DNA of 64,000 nt from the NCBI GenBank assembly GCA_027485995.1, contig JAIXPW010000020.1, positions 1 to 64,000 on the forward strand, written 5' to 3'. The first letter of the stretch is position 1. Every line of letters starts with the position of its first letter. The DNA comes from Verrucomicrobiaceae bacterium. Its GTDB lineage: Bacteria > Verrucomicrobiota > Verrucomicrobiia > Verrucomicrobiales > Akkermansiaceae. Position numbers and translations under genes: made by a program. Shown here piece by piece: positions 43,642-53,532 of this stretch. Below the pieces are notes generated by a model, which saw only the letters and a program-made list of their open reading frames with translations, was not told where the DNA came from and made no database searches.

Positions 43642-44804
43642 TCGGATGTGATTTCAAACTGCTTCTTATGTTTGTTTGCCTCCGAAACGAGATCGAGCTG
43701 CCATGAGCGCGCGTTATCGGCAGTGACATTGAATTCCTTCTGACTTTTCAGATCGAAAACCCAAAGCGCCGCGAGCGGGATGTGGAGATCGACTATGGAC
43801 TTCAACAATCGACGGCATTTTGCAGCATTCTCAGGCGTCTCTCCAGGCGCACCGAACTCGCCGATCATAACGGGTTTCTTGAGTTTGCGGGAGACCTCCA
43901 TTGCAATGGCGAACCGTTGATCGTCATCTTCATAGGCATGCAGGCTGATGGCGCAGATGGGATCGGGGTTGGCGAGGGCTAGAAATTCTGCGAACTGCTC
44001 TGGCGTGTCTTTTGTCCATGAATTCTCGTGCTCCTGATGCCATGCGGAAGGACGTGGGAAACTGTCACCAGTGAGGATGAGTCGCTTCGGGTCATGCTCA
44101 CGCACCGCCTTGCCAAACTCGACGAAAGCCACGCGCACCATGGCGAAGGTAAGGTCATCGCGCTCGCTGCGTGCTTCAGGAGTGCCGAGGTCGGCGTGGG
44201 CCTTGGGGCGGTTGTCCTTGGCGTTCGGGAGGCTGGCCGAAAGCGAGTATTCATTGCCAAGTTCCCATGCCCAGATCGCCCGGCTGCCACGATAACGGGT
44301 GACGACCTCGCGCACATACTCGCGCATCCAAGAGTGGGTTTTACTCTGCGGATTGCCCCATTGATCCATCGGTTCTCCGACAAGATCCGGAACGCAGGCA
44401 AAGTACCAGAACAACGACGGAACCAATCCGATTCCGTGATTTTCCGCGGACTTCACCACACCATCCAACCGCCGGAAATACTCGGCGCGGTCCGTTTGAT
44501 ACAACTTCATATCCCTTGGCCAGAAGCCGGTGGCGCAAAAGCGGGCGAAAGGAATTCCCTTCGCGGCAAGGATGGCAAAACCGGCATCATAACTTGTATC
44601 ATTACCGTCATTCAGAGTCCGTAGAAAGCAGTCGAAATAGTTGACGCCAATCCCCTGATATAGCCCGCCTTCCTTAAGCACGGTCGAGTCCGGACCGTTG
44701 GTGAGTCCTGCGGATGCTGGTGCCGATAGGCTGGGCGCACCTGCGGCACGCAGCACGCCAGCCAGTGCCAAGGTGGCCAATCCATAGGCAAGCACATGTT
44801 TCAT
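43638..44804 (-). CDS. GH5-like (cellulase-superfamily) secreted hydrolase
   Basis: This 388-residue protein has a signal peptide (LAYGLATLALAGVLRAAG). It is a (beta/alpha)8 barrel of clan GH-A. The acid/base is Glu185 in 'IWAWELGNEYSLSA' and the nucleophile Glu316 in 'KKPVMIGEFGAPG'. 'PICAISLHAYEDD' supplies the conserved His strand. Length and motif order fit GH5 or a closely related family such as GH113-like mannanases. The polysaccharide target is not deducible. It is translationally coupled (4-bp overlap) to the GH106 gene and lies 48 bp after the GH78 gene. Confidence 0.85.
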   Translation of the reverse strand: MKHVLAYGLATLALAGVLRAAGAPSLSAPASAGLTNGPDSTVLKEGGLYQGIGVNYFDCFLRTLNDGNDTSYDAGFAILAAKGIPFARFCATGFWPRDMKLYQTDRAEYFRRLDGVVKSAENHGIGLVPSLFWYFACVPDLVGEPMDQWGNPQSKTHSWMREYVREVVTRYRGSRAIWAWELGNEYSLSASLPNAKDNRPKAHADLGTPEARSERDDLTFAMVRVAFVEFGKAVREHDPKRLILTGDSFPRPSAWHQEHENSWTKDTPEQFAEFLALANPDPICAISLHAYEDDDQRFAIAMEVSRKLKKPVMIGEFGAPGETPENAAKCRRLLKSIVDLHIPLAALWVFDLKSQKEFNVTADNARSWQLDLVSEANKHKKQFEITSE

Positions 44805-44852
44805 GTTAGATTTTTTAATTCGGCTTCGACCCTGAGTTGGATTTCTACATGA

Positions 44853-46670
44853 TCAGTCCTGGCGGCCCGATGAAGCCTCTGTTTTCACGCTGGACCCTGC
44901 GTTGACCTTATCCACTTTGACACCCGGCGGGACGGTGATCTTGGATTGAATGGTCCCGTCGGCCTGGCGATCGTGGCGGACGTGAATGACGCCCTCAGGT
45001 GTCGGGTAATCGCCCTCGGCCCATTGGAGATTCCCCAGTTGAGGAGCAATCCCAACGACTTTGCAGCCCGGTTCCAGCGGCGTCACCCCGAGCACATGCT
45101 CGCTTAACCATGCCGTCGGTCCGCTCGCCCAACCGTGGCAAAGGCTATGCCGGAATCCTATGTAGCAATACGCGCCATAGTCTCCGTGCAAATCCTTCTT
45201 GCCTGGCGGGACCAGTTCGTCGATGGGCGCCGCGTTGGCCGTCCAGTCCAGATTGAAATCTTCCCAGAACGTCGTCGCACCGTAGTCCAGCATGGTTCCC
45301 CAAAAGGTGCGGATGAAATCCAGCGCCGTATCCGAATCACCGGATTTCGCCAGCGCCTGCAGGACATAATAGCCGTAGAAGGTTGAAATGTTCTTCGGTC
45401 CACCCACTTTGAGCACCTCATCCGAGACCTGTTTTGCAGGCATCATTCCCGCCAGTGAAAGAAGCGCCGCTCCGGATTTGGACTGGTTCACATTCGGCAC
45501 CACTTTCCGTCCACGGGCGGCGGCGGTCGCACAAAGATGTGCCGTGTCCTTGTCATCCAGAACCGTCATCAGGCGCGCGCCGCTTTCGAGCGTCATCACC
45601 AGCAACCCTTGCAACCCCGCCGTCACTCCCTGCTCGTTCGGAGAGCTGGGCCAATCGAGGAAACGCATCCCGTCGATGTGCTCCTGGCCGTCCGGTCCGA
45701 TGAGCCCCGCGAGCCGCTTGAGCAGCACGGTGAGATAGGGCTTTTGTGCTTCGAGGTATTTGCGGTCACCGTTGTGCATCCAGAGGTCTTCATGGATTCG
45801 CACCCACCACATCGAATAGCTGGAGATGCCGTTCATCCATTCCGTCGCCGGCGTCACCTCGCGGGTGAAATCCAGCGAACGCGGCACCACTTCGTTGAAA
45901 CCGAACACCGCACTGATGGTGCTGACCTCGGGATGCATGTCGCCAATCCACACCAGTCGGTCGCGCTTGATGCCGTCCCAAAGATACTCCTGCATGTTGA
46001 GGTGTACCGTGTCCGCTCCCACCTGCCAGATGCGGTTTAGCCGCTCATCGTTGCACTTGAATGAGCCGATCCGGGGAATATCGCGGATTTGCAACACCGC
46101 GCGCACCTGGCTCAATTCCAAGGGCAGGCTGGCATCCACGCTGTCAATGCGCACAAAACGAAAGCCGGTCGACCCGATGAATTGCTTGCCCAACCACGGC
46201 AGGGCGATCACCTGGTCGCGGATGGCGTGTTCATTACCCGCGTTTTGTGCGCCACCGAGTTCAGCCATCGCTTCGGAGACCGATTCACCAAAGCGCACAC
46301 GCACATGCCGAAGCTTCTCCTGCTCAGGCATCCGGGTCGTGAACAACTCGATGCCGCCGTGCAGTTCGCGGCCGAAATCCAGCAACACTCCCGCAGGTGA
46401 ATTGGACGACGAAGTCAGCTCGCATGGCGGGCGCGGTTCTTTCAGTACGGCCTGCCCAGCGTTTGGAGAAATGAGCGCATTGGCATTTTTCACCCCCGTT
46501 TCGCTCTGCCAGACAATGCGTGTCGGCGGCACGAAGAACGAGGAAATTGGCGAGCGCTCGGCATGATCAAGCCCAGGCAGTGGGTCCCGGTTGGGGCTTG
46601 GCAAGTCCGCCGCACGAACAGCAAGGTTTGTCAGGGCCAAAAGGCTGACACAGAGGCAAATGTTCTTCAT
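44853..46670 (-). CDS. GH78-family alpha-L-rhamnosidase-like protein
   Basis: This 605-residue protein has a signal peptide (KNICLCVSLLALTNLAVRAA). It lacks the long N-terminal sandwiches of the neighbouring GH78. A beta domain ('PAGVLLDFGRELHGGIELFT') leads to the six-hairpin barrel. The signature region is 'LWDGIKRDRLVWIGDMHPEV' (about 231-250), where the usual CPxRER reads GIKRDR and the GD/E acids are retained. 'PEGVIHVRHDRQADGTI' is the C-terminal beta module. It is the first gene of the deoxysugar transcription unit, and a copy of the palindromic operator lies about 105 bp upstream of its ATG. Confidence 0.87.
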   Translation of the reverse strand: MKNICLCVSLLALTNLAVRAADLPSPNRDPLPGLDHAERSPISSFFVPPTRIVWQSETGVKNANALISPNAGQAVLKEPRPPCELTSSSNSPAGVLLDFGRELHGGIELFTTRMPEQEKLRHVRVRFGESVSEAMAELGGAQNAGNEHAIRDQVIALPWLGKQFIGSTGFRFVRIDSVDASLPLELSQVRAVLQIRDIPRIGSFKCNDERLNRIWQVGADTVHLNMQEYLWDGIKRDRLVWIGDMHPEVSTISAVFGFNEVVPRSLDFTREVTPATEWMNGISSYSMWWVRIHEDLWMHNGDRKYLEAQKPYLTVLLKRLAGLIGPDGQEHIDGMRFLDWPSSPNEQGVTAGLQGLLVMTLESGARLMTVLDDKDTAHLCATAAARGRKVVPNVNQSKSGAALLSLAGMMPAKQVSDEVLKVGGPKNISTFYGYYVLQALAKSGDSDTALDFIRTFWGTMLDYGATTFWEDFNLDWTANAAPIDELVPPGKKDLHGDYGAYCYIGFRHSLCHGWASGPTAWLSEHVLGVTPLEPGCKVVGIAPQLGNLQWAEGDYPTPEGVIHVRHDRQADGTIQSKITVPPGVKVDKVNAGSSVKTEASSGRQD

Positions 46671-46773
46671 GGTTCGTATTCGTGGGTGTTTCGGTTCGGG
46701 CTCGTGCTTCTGGCTTCCGGATCAGCTTTTGACGGATTATCGGGGGTGTTTTGAATATGCAATTGGGGTATCC

Positions 46774-46801
46774 TTGTCACGTGACGCGTATGCGTCACAT
46801 G
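46774..46801 (-). promoter_or_regulatory. palindromic operator, copy B
   Basis: On the plus strand it reads TTGTCACGTGACG, spacer CGTATG, CGTCACATG. The inner arms GTGACG/CGTCAC are perfect, while the outer right side has lost symmetry. The TGACAA end faces the GH78 gene starting at 46670. An AT-rich CATATT lies about 15 bases further on that side. Confidence 0.7.
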
Positions 46802-47202
46802 CAGCCTCTTTGAGATGATACCCGTTGCGGCTAGTTGCTTTCAGATCGACCCTGCGGCGGTGGTGCTGGTGTGCATCTACCACTTCGCCGCCCAGTTTAT
46901 TCCAACTCCAAGGATGTGGCAGGTTTCGGCTACGGAATTATCAGAGTGATGAGGAGATCCCAGAGATACACCGTAATCAGTCCGTCGCCAGGCTGCCTAC
47001 GAAGGGTTCGAGCTTCTCGGCGTTAGAGGGAACGCCGCCCATTGGATCTTCGAAATCCTCTTCGATGCGAGATGAGTATTGTTCACAGAGGTCCGGGTCG
47101 ACCAACCGGGAGGAGTGCTTTCATGATGCAAAGGGTTGGTTTCCGGAAGAACTGCCGGCAGGTGAGAGAGCCGTTGTAGGTATCAAGCGCGTTGCTGTCT
47201 GA
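46802..47202. other. about 400 bp without a supported gene
   Basis: This is the gap between the operator and the stop of the PSD1 gene at 47203. A plus-strand frame (46825-47202, 125 codons) has no family features. One frame reads 'AAYEGFELLGVRGNAAHWIF' and then stops, faintly like the C-terminus of a LacI/XylR-type regulator, but too weakly to call. Confidence 0.4.
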
Positions 47203-50200
47203 TCAGCGGGTGAGTGTTTCGTCGAGGTTGAGAATCTGGCTGGCCACCATCGTCCAGGCGGCGAGTTCCGGAGCAGGAATCGCTGGGGCAGGAGTTTCAC
47301 CTACCTTCAATAGCTTGGCAGCTTCATCCGGCTTGGCGTTGAAGTCGGCAAGGAGATCATTGAAGGAGGACTTGATGATGGTCCGCTCGTTCTGCTTCGG
47401 TAGACGATCAAGAAGGCGCTTGGTGATGTAGTCGATGCGTTGATCGATATCCGCCGAAGTGGAAATGGCATGTGCGGCAAGCTGCCGGGAGGCCTCGACG
47501 AATTGCGGGTCATTCAGAATGACGAGGGCCTGAAGCGGCGAGTTGGTGCGGTCGCGGCGGACGCAGAACACTTCGCGTGTTGGAGCGTTCAGAATTTCCA
47601 TGGAGGCCGGAGCAGCCGTCCGTTTCCAAAACGTATAGAGCGAGCGGCGATAGAGCGATTCCCCAGCGTCCTGCTTGTAATTGCTGGTGTTGGATTCCTT
47701 CATCGCCACCGCTTCCCAGAGACCTTCGGGCTGGTAGGGTTTCACCGAAGGACCACCGACCTTGTTAGAGAGAAGGTCTGAGGACGCGAGCGCCAGGTCG
47801 CGCAGCTGTTCCGCATCGAGCCGGTTGCGCGGGCCGCGCGAGAGCAGATGGTTGAGCGGATCTTTTTCCAATTTCTCGGGGCTGATGGTGGCGGACTGCC
47901 GGTAGGTTTTAGAGGTGACCATCAGCTCGATCATGTGGCGGTAGTCCCACTTCGAGTTGATGAATTCAGAAGCCAACCAGTCGAGCAGGTGCGGGTGGCT
48001 GGGACGCGCTCCCATCACGCCGAAGTCCTCGGTGGTTTCCACGATACCGGTGCCAAACAGATAGGACCAGGTTCGGTTCATCGTCACGCGGGCGGGCAAT
48101 GGATTGGCGGGATCGACGAGCCACTTCGCAAGACCGAGCCGGTTCTTGGGGGCGTCTTTCGGCATCGGCGGAAGGGCTGCGGGCGTCTCGGCGGTGACGC
48201 GGTCGGCCTTGGCGGAGTAAACGCCGCGGGTGAGGATGTGAGCGAAAGGCTCTCCGGCATTTTCCTCCATCACGAGGGTGATAGAACCGTTGGCGCGCAT
48301 CCCGGCCTGTTCGTTCCTGAGGAGGTCCAGCTCGTCGCCGAGCTGGCGGAAGGGCGCATCGATCTGTGAGAGATAAAATGGGAAGAGATTGTCGATCTGT
48401 TCCTTGGTGCGTTGATCGACCGGGATCGAGACCAACTGGCGGATCATGGCGCTATTCGCGATGGCTCCAATTTCCGAGGCGCTGAGGACCCGCCGGTAAA
48501 AGCGGAAGTCCTGGAGAGCAACAGGAGCGTTCAGCTTCGAGTCGCCATTCGCGCGGGTGCCGAGCTGGAACGAGACCTTCGTTTCAATGTTAGGCCCGAC
48601 CGTATCCGGCGAGAGCACGGCCTTCTGCGCAATGCCATCGACGTAGATCACAAGCGTCTGCATGGCGGGCTTCGATCCATCGAAGGTTGCCATCACGTGA
48701 TGCCATTTGCCGGGCTCGAGCGGCGTCTGGCCAGTCAGTTTGTTGGCCGATCCCAACCAGGTGTCGATGACGTGAGTGGCCGGAATTCCGCCCTGGAGGT
48801 AAAGGTCCCAGCCCTTGAAGGACTCAAGACTGTTCATGCGGGCGAAAATGGCACCAGTGGGCTGGCCTTCGACGCGAACGAAGCCGCCGTAGGTGACCTG
48901 CTCGGTGCGCTTGAACGAAGCGACGTCACCGAGATCGATCGGCGTGTCGCTGACGACAGCGGCCTTGCCGATTGGTCCGTCGATCCGGTTCGGTACGACC
49001 GGCCATTCACGCGGCTGGCCATTGATGGTGCCATGGATCGGGCCGTCCGCTTCGGCAAGGGGGATGGCGATTTCAAGCGCGGGATCTACGTCCGGTTTGG
49101 ACTCAATGGTAGCAGTTGGTAGCCATTTTTCGAAGTCCGCACGGGCGGCGACCTTGCGGGCGTCGAGCTCCTTTTCTAGGCTCGCGATTTCGCCGGGGAG
49201 TTGAGACCAACGGGCGCGGTTTTCCACCGCAGGCGCGAAAACATTCGGCGGATGCTCGGAGTTGTTGCCATCCAGCGAGGACATCGGCGTGTTCCGGAAG
49301 AAGGCGGTCATCGAGTAGAAATCCTTCTGCGAAATCGGATCAAATTTGTGGTCGTGACAGGCCGCGCAGCCGGTGGTCAGGCCAAGCCAGATGGCAGAGG
49401 TGGTGTCGACGCGGTCTTTGGCGTAGATGGCATCATACTCCTCGCCGATCGCGCCGCCTTCACCCGTGGTGGCCAGGCAGCGGCTGAATCCGGTGGCGAT
49501 CTGCTGGTCAAGCGTGCGGTTCGGCATCAGGTCGCCTGCGATCTGCTCGACCGTGAACTGGTCCCACGGCATGTTCGACCTGAAGGCGTTGATGACCCAG
49601 TCGCGGTAGGGCCAGATGGAGCGGTAGTTGTCGATGTGGATGCCGTGGGTGTCCGCGTAACGCGCGGCATCGAGCCAGTGACGGGCGAGGTGTTCGGCGT
49701 GGGCGGTGGTGGACATCATCGCCTTTGCCTCCTCGGCGACCGCCTTGTCGGCATCCGATTCGTAGCGTTTCACAAACGCATCGGTCGAATCCGGCAAGGG
49801 CGGCAGCCCCGTTAGATCGAAGGACAGGCGGCGGTGAAAGCGTCGGGCCTCCTCAGGCGGGTTCATCTTCAGTCCGGCGGCCTCGAGTTTCTCAGTGATG
49901 AAATGATCGATGGGATTGGGCGCTTCTGAAGCAGCTTGCGGCACCGGTGGGCGGGTGAGCGCGGCGAAGGACCAGTGGGGCTGATACTTGGCTCCCTGCT
50001 GGATCCACTTTTCTAACAAGCCAATCTCGCGTGGGCTGAGAGTCTTGTGCGACTCAGGTGGCGGCATCACTTCCTCTTCGTCGCTGCTGTGGATCAGCTT
50101 CACGAGGATTGAAGCAGAGGCGTCACCCTTGATGATGACGGGCTTGCCGTTTTCGCGGAGCTTGAAGGCTTCCTCGGGACGATCGAGACGCAGTGGGGCG

Positions 50201-50448
50201 TCCTTTGGCTTGCGGGTGCCGGAGTCCGGACCATGGCAGTGGTAGCAATACTCCGAGAGGATCGGCTGGATGTGCTCGTTGAAGCTGACTTCTTCAGGGA
50301 GGGTGATCGGCACAGTCTCCGGACTCGCCGATGAACTCCCGGCTGCCGGTGGCGTGACATTCGCCTGAACGGAGGCGCGCTTGCAGGCGTCGGCCAGCAA
50401 GATCAGGGAAGCGGCCGCAGAGGAAATGGCGATGCGTTTAAGAGACAT
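47203..50448 (-). CDS. PSD1-type diheme cytochrome c protein with inserted LamG
   Basis: This 1081-residue protein has an N-terminal export segment (RIAISSAAASLILLADACKR). PSCyt1 carries heme motif CYHCH (68-72) and 'EEVMPPPESHKTLSPREIGL'. DUF1549 follows ('NPIDHFITEKLEAAGLKMNP', 'DLTGLPPLPDSTDAFVKRYE', 'HWLDAARYADTHGIHIDN') with a second heme motif CAACH (361-365). A LamG domain occupies roughly 465-690 ('TYGGFVRVEGQPTGAIFARM', 'GKWHHVMATFDGSKPAMQTL', 'LQDFRFYRRVLSASEIG'). DUF1553 closes it ('NRLGLAKWLVDPANPLPARV', 'DRTNSPLQALVILND'). Unlike the other two PSD1 genes it has no adjacent DUF1501 gene. It is the last gene of the operon starting at 53457. Confidence 0.92.
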   Translation of the reverse strand: MSLKRIAISSAAASLILLADACKRASVQANVTPPAAGSSSASPETVPITLPEEVSFNEHIQPILSEYCYHCHGPDSGTRKPKDAPLRLDRPEEAFKLRENGKPVIIKGDASASILVKLIHSSDEEEVMPPPESHKTLSPREIGLLEKWIQQGAKYQPHWSFAALTRPPVPQAASEAPNPIDHFITEKLEAAGLKMNPPEEARRFHRRLSFDLTGLPPLPDSTDAFVKRYESDADKAVAEEAKAMMSTTAHAEHLARHWLDAARYADTHGIHIDNYRSIWPYRDWVINAFRSNMPWDQFTVEQIAGDLMPNRTLDQQIATGFSRCLATTGEGGAIGEEYDAIYAKDRVDTTSAIWLGLTTGCAACHDHKFDPISQKDFYSMTAFFRNTPMSSLDGNNSEHPPNVFAPAVENRARWSQLPGEIASLEKELDARKVAARADFEKWLPTATIESKPDVDPALEIAIPLAEADGPIHGTINGQPREWPVVPNRIDGPIGKAAVVSDTPIDLGDVASFKRTEQVTYGGFVRVEGQPTGAIFARMNSLESFKGWDLYLQGGIPATHVIDTWLGSANKLTGQTPLEPGKWHHVMATFDGSKPAMQTLVIYVDGIAQKAVLSPDTVGPNIETKVSFQLGTRANGDSKLNAPVALQDFRFYRRVLSASEIGAIANSAMIRQLVSIPVDQRTKEQIDNLFPFYLSQIDAPFRQLGDELDLLRNEQAGMRANGSITLVMEENAGEPFAHILTRGVYSAKADRVTAETPAALPPMPKDAPKNRLGLAKWLVDPANPLPARVTMNRTWSYLFGTGIVETTEDFGVMGARPSHPHLLDWLASEFINSKWDYRHMIELMVTSKTYRQSATISPEKLEKDPLNHLLSRGPRNRLDAEQLRDLALASSDLLSNKVGGPSVKPYQPEGLWEAVAMKESNTSNYKQDAGESLYRRSLYTFWKRTAAPASMEILNAPTREVFCVRRDRTNSPLQALVILNDPQFVEASRQLAAHAISTSADIDQRIDYITKRLLDRLPKQNERTIIKSSFNDLLADFNAKPDEAAKLLKVGETPAPAIPAPELAAWTMVASQILNLDETLTR

Positions 50449-50545
50449 GGAGAAGTGGGCGGATCGCGGAAATTGTGATGCTCGATATGGACATCAGGCT
50501 GATTGCCTTTCGAATGGAAGAACAGGCAGAAATGCCTGGCTCACG

Positions 50546-51991
50546 TCACTTCGGAATCTCGTTGAGGGTGTAATAGGCGTCAGCGTGCCAGAGGGCTTGG
50601 CCACTGGCAGATTTCACTCCCTTGGAATCGAGATGATGAACGTGACCACGGACGAGGCCGTCGATTTTGAGGCGCACGGATTTTTTGTCAGGGGAGACGG
50701 TGGCGGCGGTGATTTTCGGGGTGGCATGATCGACCTCCGGGCTGCCGTAACCGGATTGCAAGATATAGGTCCAGGCGGCCATGGAATAACTGGCAGGATC
50801 TCCGGCGGAAGCGGGATCGACGGGTTCGGTGAAGTTGAGGGTGAAGCCGTCGGAGTTGGCGGTCATGGTTTCAATTTCAAAGGGAGTTCTCCCGGTCCAC
50901 TTGACGCGTTCGAAGGTGAAGGGCTTGCTGCCGCGCGAGGCCCAACCGCGGTTGGAGCCGCCGGTGAAGATCATGCCGGTTTCCTGGTCATAGCGGACTG
51001 GGATGAGGCCGGCTTCGAAGCCTTCGAGGAAATGGAAAACCGCGCCCTGATAGAGATCGTTGACCTTTTCCAAACAGACACGCTGGATCTGTGAGTGGGT
51101 TTGCTCGCCGACGTAGAGTTGGTTCTTCCAGGGACCGAATTTCCCATTGCTCATGTCGCAAGCGATACCGGTCGGAGATTGGCCGATGATGGCATGAGGG
51201 AAAACGACGGCGGGTGGAATGAACTCCGGGTGCTTGAGTCGCTCGGCGAGGACGCGCGAAGGGTCTGCCGGTTCAGGTGGTGCGGGGAAATTGGCGACGG
51301 AGTGGAATTTGTTTCCAGTGGGATTGCCCTGGAATGAGCCGGGCTTGAGCCATTTGAGGGAGGATGAGCCATTCCAGAGGCCTTGGTTGTCCGTGTAGAA
51401 CGCATCGCCTTCCGCATTGAAGCCGATGCCACCCGGGGATCGGATGCCGGAGCAGGTGGGGATCATTTTCCCATCCGAGGTGATGCGCACGCACCAGCCG
51501 CGCCAGTCGGAGTTCGCTGCAGCGGAACCGGTGAGGCAGAGGACAACCCAGATGTCGCCATTCTTGTCGGGCTCACTGCCGAAGGCGAATTCGTGATAGT
51601 CGCCGTTGATGCCCCAGTCGGAGCAAATGGTTTCAAACGTGTCTGCAAAGCCGCTGCCGGTGGAGTCCTTGATGCGGGTGACTTCCGGGCGCTGGGTGAG
51701 GTAGAGCCAATCCGCTTTCCAAAACATGCCGAAGGGTTCGTGCAGGCCTTGGGTGAATTTCTTCCAGGTGACTTTACTCAAGTCGTCGCCATAGGCACCG
51801 GTGCAGATCCACAGATCGCCACGACGGGTCGTCACCGCGATTTTCTGCTCGGGCATGAGCGCGATGGAGCCGATTTCCATGACCTCGCCGGGTGGCAGCG
51901 GGATTTCTTCCCGGAGATAGTAGTCGGATTGGGTGGCGGCGCTGGCGAAGGCGGCGGTGAGGAGGCTGAAGATGATGTGGCGCATGGGCAA
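50546..51991 (-). CDS. secreted beta-propeller protein (sorbosone-dehydrogenase-like, DUF7133 type)
   Basis: This 481-residue protein has a signal peptide (RHIIFSLLTAAFASAATQ). Propeller blades are visible at 'EIGSIALMPEQKIAVTTRRG', 'LHEPFGMFWKADWLYLTQRP', 'ADTFETICSDWGINGDYHEF', 'SGIRSPGGIGFNAEGDAFYT' and 'GPWKNQLYVGEQTHSQIQRV'. A C-terminal CopC/Ig-like strand bundle ('PFEIETMTANSDGFTLNFTE') follows. It lacks a CxxCH motif, unlike the propeller at 25942, but lies 47 bp after a cytochrome c gene and 97 bp before a PSD1 gene. The electron-accepting heme is thus supplied in trans (inference). Confidence 0.82.
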   Translation of the reverse strand: MPMRHIIFSLLTAAFASAATQSDYYLREEIPLPPGEVMEIGSIALMPEQKIAVTTRRGDLWICTGAYGDDLSKVTWKKFTQGLHEPFGMFWKADWLYLTQRPEVTRIKDSTGSGFADTFETICSDWGINGDYHEFAFGSEPDKNGDIWVVLCLTGSAAANSDWRGWCVRITSDGKMIPTCSGIRSPGGIGFNAEGDAFYTDNQGLWNGSSSLKWLKPGSFQGNPTGNKFHSVANFPAPPEPADPSRVLAERLKHPEFIPPAVVFPHAIIGQSPTGIACDMSNGKFGPWKNQLYVGEQTHSQIQRVCLEKVNDLYQGAVFHFLEGFEAGLIPVRYDQETGMIFTGGSNRGWASRGSKPFTFERVKWTGRTPFEIETMTANSDGFTLNFTEPVDPASAGDPASYSMAAWTYILQSGYGSPEVDHATPKITAATVSPDKKSVRLKIDGLVRGHVHHLDSKGVKSASGQALWHADAYYTLNEIPK

Positions 51992-52006
51992 GGGGTCCCT
52001 ATTGAT

Positions 52007-52023
52007 CAGTTTTCAGTTTTCAG
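52007..52023. repeat. short copy of the heptamer repeat (complement of GAAAACT)
   Basis: Reads CAGTTTTCAGTTTTCAG, about two and a half units of the repeat found at 4145-4185. It lies in the 47-bp gap between two co-oriented genes. Confidence 0.85.
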
Positions 52024-52038
52024 GAAGATGGCGCATTG

Positions 52039-53457
52039 TTAGTTCCAGCGGTAGGTGAGGGTGATGGTTTGGCCGGGAGTGAGGGTGAGGGTGGTTTTTC
52101 CGCCTGTGCCATCAATGGTGATTCCCTCCGCTTGGGGAATTTGAATCTCGAGTGGCGCCACAGTGACGGTTAGCTTGCGGACGAGCGTTCCGGAATCCGC
52201 GCGCCAGGAGTCCAGCAGGAATTGCTCGCCGATCTGGACGGAGAAGATGGGATTTCCCTCGGGGTCGAGCTTGTAGCCGCGGAAACGTGCGATTGCGGGG
52301 AGGGTGCGGGATTTGCTGAGGCTGATGACATCGTCACCCGCAGGAGGCACTTGATTTCCCATGCCGCGATCCGTCCAGTGGAGCCCGCCGTCCATGAATT
52401 TTCCCGTCCAGATGAGTTCGGGCGCGAGATTGTCAGCCGAGTAGGCGAGGTTCAGGCCACCGGGGAAGCCGAAGCAGATCGCGCGTGGGGTCGTGCCCGC
52501 AATGAAATTCCGATAGATCGCAGGGCGACCGCCGGTTGGTTCGATGGGGATGGAATTACTTGGGATTGCGGATCCCATGGCAGGTGCATCGGTGAGCCAT
52601 TTCCAGCTCTTGATGCCAGGGCCTTTCCAACCGATCGCGAGTCCCTGGTTGCCACCGACTTCGAGGTAGTCCACTGAGAATGGGTGAGGCCCCTGAGTGA
52701 GTTGGATCTTGGCCTTCTTCAGTCTCGATCCATTCATCGGACCGGAACCATCGATTTGCAGGAATGGCTTGCCATCCATGCGAATCACGGCCGCGTCATC
52801 GACATCAAGGACAAACGTGTATTCGCCAGTGGCGGGGGCTTCGAAGCTCCCCTTCCACGTCATGGCGAACTCGTTCTTGATGGGCGAGTCAGCGAGGCTG
52901 ATGATGCCGTTGTGTCTTTCCTCGGCGCTGTCCGGCTTGAGAGTGGAGAAGTCCGGGAAGGCGTCCCACTTACCGCGATAAACTTGGGAGATGAGGTTGG
53001 TGAGAGGGGTTCTTTCGAGGGGAAGCGGGTGGAGCTTGAGGATTTCCTCCGCAGTCCATGGGGTTTTTCGGTCTTCCACGGAGGCGCGGATGGTTTTGAC
53101 GAAATCCGCGGTGACCGGGCTGGCATTGTTGCCCCATGAGGAGCGGACGAAGGTGAGAATGGCGGCAAGTTGATCGTCAGGAATGACTGCGCCCTGAGGC
53201 GGCATTTCGAGATTGTAGGCCTTTCCCGAAACCTCGACCGGACCGGTGAGTCCCTTGAGAGCGATTTTCACTGCGCGATCCGCATCACCCGCAACCCACG
53301 GGCTTCCGGCGAGCGGAGGGAAGGCTCCGCCAGTGGCACCTTTGCCATCAAGAGCATGGCAGGCGGAGCAGTGAAGGGTGAAAAGTTGGCCGCCGTCTTG
53401 GGCAAAGAGGGGGACGATGAATGCGAGCAGCAGGAGGATGCGGTGGAACACGGGCAA
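52039..53457 (-). CDS. secreted cytochrome c with PA14 domain
   Basis: This 472-residue protein has a signal peptide (HRILLLLAFIVPLFAQD). A class I cytochrome c domain has heme motif CSACH (30-34), 'GAFPPLAGSPWVAGD' and distal Met in 'NLEMPPQGAVIPDDQLAAIL'. A PA14-like carbohydrate-binding domain spans about 195-300 ('FAMTWKGSFEAPATGEYTFV', 'DVDDAAVIRMDGKPF', 'GPHPFSVDYLEVGGNQGLAI'). A beta-rich C-terminal region follows. It is the first gene of the operon that continues to the propeller and PSD1, with operator copy C about 75 bp upstream. A heme protein carrying a sugar-binding module fits electron transfer near a glycan substrate. Confidence 0.87.
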   Translation of the reverse strand: MPVFHRILLLLAFIVPLFAQDGGQLFTLHCSACHALDGKGATGGAFPPLAGSPWVAGDADRAVKIALKGLTGPVEVSGKAYNLEMPPQGAVIPDDQLAAILTFVRSSWGNNASPVTADFVKTIRASVEDRKTPWTAEEILKLHPLPLERTPLTNLISQVYRGKWDAFPDFSTLKPDSAEERHNGIISLADSPIKNEFAMTWKGSFEAPATGEYTFVLDVDDAAVIRMDGKPFLQIDGSGPMNGSRLKKAKIQLTQGPHPFSVDYLEVGGNQGLAIGWKGPGIKSWKWLTDAPAMGSAIPSNSIPIEPTGGRPAIYRNFIAGTTPRAICFGFPGGLNLAYSADNLAPELIWTGKFMDGGLHWTDRGMGNQVPPAGDDVISLSKSRTLPAIARFRGYKLDPEGNPIFSVQIGEQFLLDSWRADSGTLVRKLTVTVAPLEIQIPQAEGITIDGTGGKTTLTLTPGQTITLTYRWN

Positions 53458-53532
53458 ATGGGGTTGAATGCGCTACAAGCCAGTTAAAAAAAGGTGATCA
53501 GATGAGTGCGAAAATAGTAAGCTGTGGAGTGC

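Noticed and set aside
46825..47202. Possible remnant of a LacI/XylR-type regulator beside operator B
   Set aside because: One short stretch (GVRGNAAHWIFEILFDAR) is only faintly similar, there is no helix-turn-helix, and the frame is interrupted. Not supportable.
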